A stretch of DNA of 9,485 nucleotides from BMS3ABIN04 sp965554225 (lineage in GTDB: Bacteria; Bacteroidota; Ignavibacteria; Ignavibacteriales; Melioribacteraceae): assembly GCA_965554225.1 (NCBI GenBank), contig CBEVZC010000119.1:1-9485 (forward strand), written 5' to 3'. This document shows, in pieces, positions 7,375 through 9,485 of this stretch. The notes below the pieces were generated by a model. The model was not told the DNA's origin and did no database searches. It saw only the letters and a program-made list of their open reading frames with translations. Position 1 is the stretch's first letter. Every line of letters starts with the position of its first letter. The position numbers and the translations under genes are program-made.

Positions 7375-7623
7375 TTAACCTCTCTTATCAAATAATGAAC
7401 CTACTGAAACACCCGACATTTTACCGGATGATTTATAAAAATGATAATCTAAAATTTCTTTGGTATTATCCGGATAAACCGACTTAAAGAAATTCTTTTC
7501 GCTTTTTGAAAGATCCGCAACTTTTTGAAGATCTTTTACATCGGTAGTTTTATTTAACCTGAGCTTTTGATTGTTAATTTTATAGGGGTTGTAATTGCCA
7601 ATACTATTTGTAGATATTTTCAT
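7375..7623 (-). CDS. Small protein of unknown function between flgC and fliE
   Basis: I do not recognise this 82-residue protein. Its start ATG has a good ribosome binding site (GGAG, 8 nt upstream) and sits 2 bp after flgC; its stop is 1 bp before the fliE ATG, so it is almost certainly translated with them. No signal peptide or membrane segment is visible. The N-terminus (MKISTNSIGNYNPYKINN) is Asn-rich and probably disordered, as in many substrates of the flagellar export system. Residues 38-62 (LSKSEKNFFKSVYPD and what follows) look helical with aromatic residues, and the C-terminus (GVSVGSLFDKRG) looks like a short conserved motif. The N-terminus faintly recalls the MKI..NPY start of some FlgM anti-sigma factors, but the remainder does not fit FlgM. 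A rod- or export-associated role is inferred from position only. Confidence 0.85.
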   Translation of the reverse strand: MKISTNSIGNYNPYKINNQKLRLNKTTDVKDLQKVADLSKSEKNFFKSVYPDNTKEILDYHFYKSSGKMSGVSVGSLFDKRG

Positions 7624-7625
7624 TA

Positions 7626-8114
7626 CTAAATCTCCAGTGAACTTTTAGCAATTTGCTTTGAAGCATTAAAAGCAGTTAAATTAGCTTCAAAACTGCGTGA
7701 AGCTGCTATCATATCAACCATTTCTGTTACAACGTTAACGTTAGGCATTTGTACATAACCATCCTCATTGGCATCCGGATGATCCGGCATATAAACAAGC
7801 TCTCCTTCCGAGCTATCTTGTTTTACTTGCGAAACCAAATTATTCTTCTCTTGTAACCTGCCGGGTTGCGAAGCTTCAAGATGGAATTTGCCGCCTCCTT
7901 TAAGCTTTAAGGTATTGAAATTAGCAGGTACCAAACTCTGAAACCCCTCCTTTTCAGCAACAGCAAGGAACTTCCTTTTATATGGCGTTCCATCTTTAGT
8001 TTTAGTTGTACTTGTATTGGCAATATTTTCCGTGATAAGTTCCATTTTTTTCTTCTGGATGCTCATTCCTCTCGAACTTATCTTAAATGCCAAAAAATTG
8101 GGAACTATTTTCAT
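7626..8114 (-). CDS. flgC: Flagellar proximal rod protein FlgC
   Basis: FlgC is a second proximal rod subunit, assembled after FliE and FlgB. The 162-residue protein has the N-terminal rod signature (ENIANTSTTKTKDGTPYKRK, about residues 29-48), including the short insertion between NIAN and the YKRK motif usual in FlgC. It ends with the classical C-terminal helix (VVTEMVDMIAASRSFEAN near residues 128-145, then NASKQIAKSSLEI). The middle (about 60-125) is the less conserved exposed part. Start: ATG at 8114, with AGGAG 7 nt upstream, overlapping the flgB stop as ATGA. The stop TAG is 2 bp before the next small gene. Confidence 0.96.
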   Translation of the reverse strand: MKIVPNFLAFKISSRGMSIQKKKMELITENIANTSTTKTKDGTPYKRKFLAVAEKEGFQSLVPANFNTLKLKGGGKFHLEASQPGRLQEKNNLVSQVKQDSSEGELVYMPDHPDANEDGYVQMPNVNVVTEMVDMIAASRSFEANLTAFNASKQIAKSSLEI

Positions 8115-8482
8115 TTCATATCTCCTCTAATTACACCTTGTAATGTTCTGAAATAACCGTTGAGTTTACGAGCAGCAAATTTGAACATCAATGTATTTTG
8201 AGCCATATCCGCCATTTCGTTATTTATATCAACATTATTAATACCCGAGACCATATCACGATTATCATCCGTAACTATCTTAAAATCAGCGTTTTCAATT
8301 GAGTTTGAATTATCAAAATGTAGTTGTGCATTTAAAGCACTATTTAATTCACTTTTAAATTTTACATCTTTTCTTTTATAATTAGCCGTTCCAATATTTG
8401 CTATATTTTCACTAATAACTCTTTGCCTAAGAGTTGTATAATCCAAAACTTTTTCTAATAGTTTATTTGTAGGTATTGCCAT
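8111..8482 (-). CDS. flgB: Flagellar proximal rod protein FlgB
   Basis: FlgB is one of the proximal rod subunits that connect the MS ring to the distal rod; it is exported by the flagellar type III apparatus. The 123-residue length is typical for the family. The N-terminal rod-protein signature is clear at about residues 25-37 (ENIANIGTANYKR), and the C-terminal helix expected to pack in the rod core is seen near residues 88-118 (NTLMFKFAARKLNGYFRTL). As usual for rod proteins there is no cleavable signal peptide. ATG at 8482 is preceded by AAGG at 7 nt, lying within the inverted repeat. It is the first gene of the tight operon and overlaps flgC by 4 bp (ATGA), which implies coupled translation. 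Confidence 0.95.
   Translation of the reverse strand: MAIPTNKLLEKVLDYTTLRQRVISENIANIGTANYKRKDVKFKSELNSALNAQLHFDNSNSIENADFKIVTDDNRDMVSGINNVDINNEMADMAQNTLMFKFAARKLNGYFRTLQGVIRGDMK
8122..8126 (-). promoter_or_regulatory. Strong ribosome binding site of flgC
   Basis: AGGAG, 7 nt upstream of the flgC ATG and inside the last codons of flgB. Together with the GGAG (7632-7635) before the next small gene and GAGAGG (7379-7384) before fliE, it shows that this organism uses Shine-Dalgarno initiation. Confidence 0.8.
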
Positions 8483-8483
8483 T

Positions 8484-8513
8484 AGTAAACCTTATTTTTT
8501 ATTAAGGTTTACT
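8484..8513. repeat. Perfect 11-bp inverted repeat over the flgB ribosome binding site
   Basis: AGTAAACCTTA and its exact reverse complement TAAGGTTTACT flank an 8-nt spacer (8495-8502). In the minus-strand sense the second arm ends two bases before the flgB ATG and contains the only Shine-Dalgarno-like motif there (AAGG at 8493-8490, 7 nt before the start). If the whole repeat is transcribed, the ribosome binding site would be sequestered in the stem. Neither strand has a U-run after the stem, so it is not a standard intrinsic terminator. It could instead be an operator for a dimeric regulator, since it overlaps the candidate promoter. Confidence 0.7.
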
Positions 8514-8544
8514 CAAAACTAATGCCAGTTAAATGATTGGTAAA
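8513..8544 (-). promoter_or_regulatory. Candidate promoter for the flgB-fliK operon
   Basis: Two readings of the same short stretch are possible. (a) Bacteroidota-type: TAGTTTTG at 8521-8514 fits the -7 consensus TAnnTTTG exactly, with TTTA at 8544-8541 (one mismatch to the -33 TTTG) 19 bp upstream. (b) Sigma-54-like: TGGCATTAGTTTTGA at 8527-8513 has GG and G at the -24/-12 spacing, but the -12 GC is GA. Either reading places transcription start inside or just before the inverted repeat in front of flgB. It lies in the only sizeable intergenic gap of the window, at the head of the flagellar operon. Short AT-rich matches arise easily by chance, so this is tentative. Confidence 0.35.
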
Positions 8545-8601
8545 TCGCTTGAATTGAAGTGTTTTTAAAAAGAGAGTTGGCTAAATATAGACACATGAAA
8601 A

Positions 8602-8850
8602 TTATTCATCACTATAATCGAGTAAAACGGATTTAGTTTCGCCACATGAACAAACAAACTTTATTTCTTTAATGTTGTCTGAAGCATCTTTCTTAAGAAT
8701 AACTTTTACTCCGCTATGGCTATCTTCTTCAACATCTACTTTTGCCGTACCTATAACGTTTACATCTTTTGATTTAATAACATTACCGGAAATATTAATA
8801 TCTCTGTAAGAAATTTCTCTAAAAACTGATTCTTTAAATTTGTTTTCCAT
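8602..8850 (-). CDS. Small protein of unknown function with a CSCG motif, between cheB and flgB
   Basis: I do not recognise this 82-residue protein. It starts with ATG one base after the cheB stop (TAAC-ATG), without an evident Shine-Dalgarno motif, so it is probably translated by coupling to cheB. It has no signal peptide or membrane segment. The N-terminal half is charged and rich in alternating Val/Ile and polar residues, suggesting beta strands. The C-terminal part contains Cys67-Ser-Cys69-Gly70 in FVCSCGETK, followed by a hydrophobic strand (VLLDY) and an acidic tail. One CxC pair could bind metal in a dimer or be redox active, but a full zinc ribbon with four ligands is absent. Position suggests a role in chemotaxis or flagellar regulation; this is inference. 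The frame has coding-like composition and fits the surrounding operon packing. Confidence 0.75.
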   Translation of the reverse strand: MENKFKESVFREISYRDINISGNVIKSKDVNVIGTAKVDVEEDSHSGVKVILKKDASDNIKEIKFVCSCGETKSVLLDYSDE

Positions 8851-8851
8851 G

Positions 8852-9485
8852 TTAGATTGCCATATTTACAATTTCGGGAATTTTTTCTAATGACGCTACT
8901 ACGTCTGCTAAATTTTCATCTACAACTGCTTTGGGCATTCCATAAACAACACAAGACTCTTCATCTTGTGCAATACAATGACCACCAAGGCTTTTTAATT
9001 GTTTTATACCGTTTAATCCATCATGTCCCATGCCAGTCATTATTATACCCAAAGTATCTTTACCGTAAATAGAAAGAACAGATTCCAACATGACATCAAC
9101 TGATGGTTTATGCAAAACATTAGATGGATTTTCCGATATATGCACAACTACATTGCCTATATTATTTTTTTTCACCTTTAATTGATACCCGCCAGGAGCA
9201 ATGTATACGGTTCCCTTTTTAACAATTTCTCCTTCCGCAGCTTCTTTAACGTCTAACTTACTCATACTATTTAATCTATTAGCAAGCGACTGAGTAAACT
9301 TAGGCGGCATATGCTGAACAATAAAAATAGGAACATTTAATCTACCGGAAAAATTGGGAATGACTTTCTGTAATGATAAAGGTCCGCCCGTGGAAATACC
9401 TATGGCAATTGATTTATAATTATTTTTAGGCAAGAACCTGGAGCTGGAACTTGTATTACTTTGTCTCTTCTCAAAGCCGGTATTA
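8852..9485 (-). CDS. cheB: Chemotaxis protein-glutamate methylesterase CheB, C-terminal catalytic domain (5' end cut by the window)
   Basis: CheB removes methyl groups from (and deamidates glutamines of) chemoreceptors, resetting receptor sensitivity in the cytoplasm. The visible part holds the complete methylesterase domain. Counting from the in-frame TTG at 9433, the catalytic triad is Ser14 in GISTGGP, His41 in VQHMPP and Asp138 in TGMGHDG; the spacings (27 and 97 residues) are nearly those of Salmonella CheB Ser164/His190/Asp286. The TTG at 9433 is probably not the start: the frame stays open to the window edge and reads a polar, Ser-rich stretch (SNTSSSSRF), as expected for the linker between an N-terminal receiver domain and the esterase domain. 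I therefore treat the gene as 5' truncated; a receiver domain upstream is inferred, not seen. The stop TAA at 8852 is one base before the ATG of the next small gene, so the two are probably co-transcribed. Confidence 0.95.
   Translation of the reverse strand, partial: NTGFEKRQSNTSSSSRFLPKNNYKSIAIGISTGGPLSLQKVIPNFSGRLNVPIFIVQHMPPKFTQSLANRLNSMSKLDVKEAAEGEIVKKGTVYIAPGGYQLKVKKNNIGNVVVHISENPSNVLHKPSVDVMLESVLSIYGKDTLGIIMTGMGHDGLNGIKQLKSLGGHCIAQDEESCVVYGMPKAVVDENLADVVASLEKIPEIVNMAI

Noticed and set aside
7374..7391. TTG at 7391 as an upstream start for fliE (adds MIREVK)
   Set aside because: The ATG at 7373 has GAGAGG 5 nt upstream and sits one base after the preceding stop; the TTG would require a 17-bp overlap without a ribosome binding site.
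8484..8513. Inverted repeat as an intrinsic transcription terminator for the cheB unit
   Set aside because: The stem is AT-rich and is not followed by a U-run in either direction; on the minus strand it is followed at once by the flgB start codon.
8589..8606. Short ATGAA-TAATT-TTCAT hairpin at the end of the small CSCG gene
   Set aside because: Arms of only 5 AT-rich base pairs and no U-run; expected by chance in such AT-rich DNA.
8852..9433. CheB as a complete single-domain protein starting at TTG 9433
   Set aside because: The frame is open upstream to the window edge with a Ser-rich linker-like sequence, and TTG has no ribosome binding site, so a longer protein with an upstream domain is more likely.

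Overview
The window is one strongly compacted flagellar gene cluster, read entirely on the minus strand, so transcription runs from high to low coordinates. It is AT-rich (roughly two thirds A+T), with Lys/Asn/Ile-rich proteins. The gene order, the base composition and a possible TAnnTTTG-type promoter suggest a member of the Bacteroidota/Chlorobiota/Ignavibacteriota (FCB) side of the tree, perhaps an Ignavibacteria-like motile bacterium. Clear Shine-Dalgarno motifs at several genes argue against a typical Bacteroidia. This placement is an inference from style only.

Layout in the direction of transcription. At the right edge (8852-9485) lies the C-terminal half of CheB, the chemotaxis methylesterase, cut by the window. 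A small unknown gene (8602-8850, 82 aa with a CSCG motif) follows it. A 119-bp gap (8483-8601) carries a candidate promoter and a perfect 11-bp inverted repeat whose downstream arm contains the ribosome binding site of flgB. A run of eleven tightly packed genes then follows: flgB, flgC, a small unknown gene (82 aa), fliE, fliF, fliG, fliH, fliI, fliJ, a ylxF/motE-like gene and a fliK-like gene that runs off the left edge. Within this run no gap exceeds 3 bp and several genes overlap (by 14, 8, 4, 1 and 1 bp).

The genes build the flagellum from the inside out. FliF forms the MS ring and FliG the rotor/switch ring beneath it. FliH, FliI and FliJ are the cytoplasmic export ATPase complex. FliE, FlgB and FlgC are the MS-ring/rod junction and proximal rod. 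The MotE/YlxF-like protein is a membrane-anchored coiled-coil protein probably linked to stator or envelope, and FliK is the hook-length ruler. The order matches the flgB-flgC-fliE-fliF-fliG-fliH-fliI-fliJ-ylxF-fliK order known from the Bacillus subtilis fla/che operon, with one extra small gene inserted between flgC and fliE.

The observations most worth a second look are: (1) the fliK-like reading frame stops at 203, yet a different frame stays open with the same composition from 213 to the window edge, which points to a one-base indel, a broken gene or recoding; (2) the inverted repeat that would hide the flgB ribosome binding site and overlaps a candidate promoter; (3) two small genes of unknown function embedded in an otherwise textbook operon. 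No RNA genes, CRISPR arrays, insertion sequences or transfer signatures were seen.
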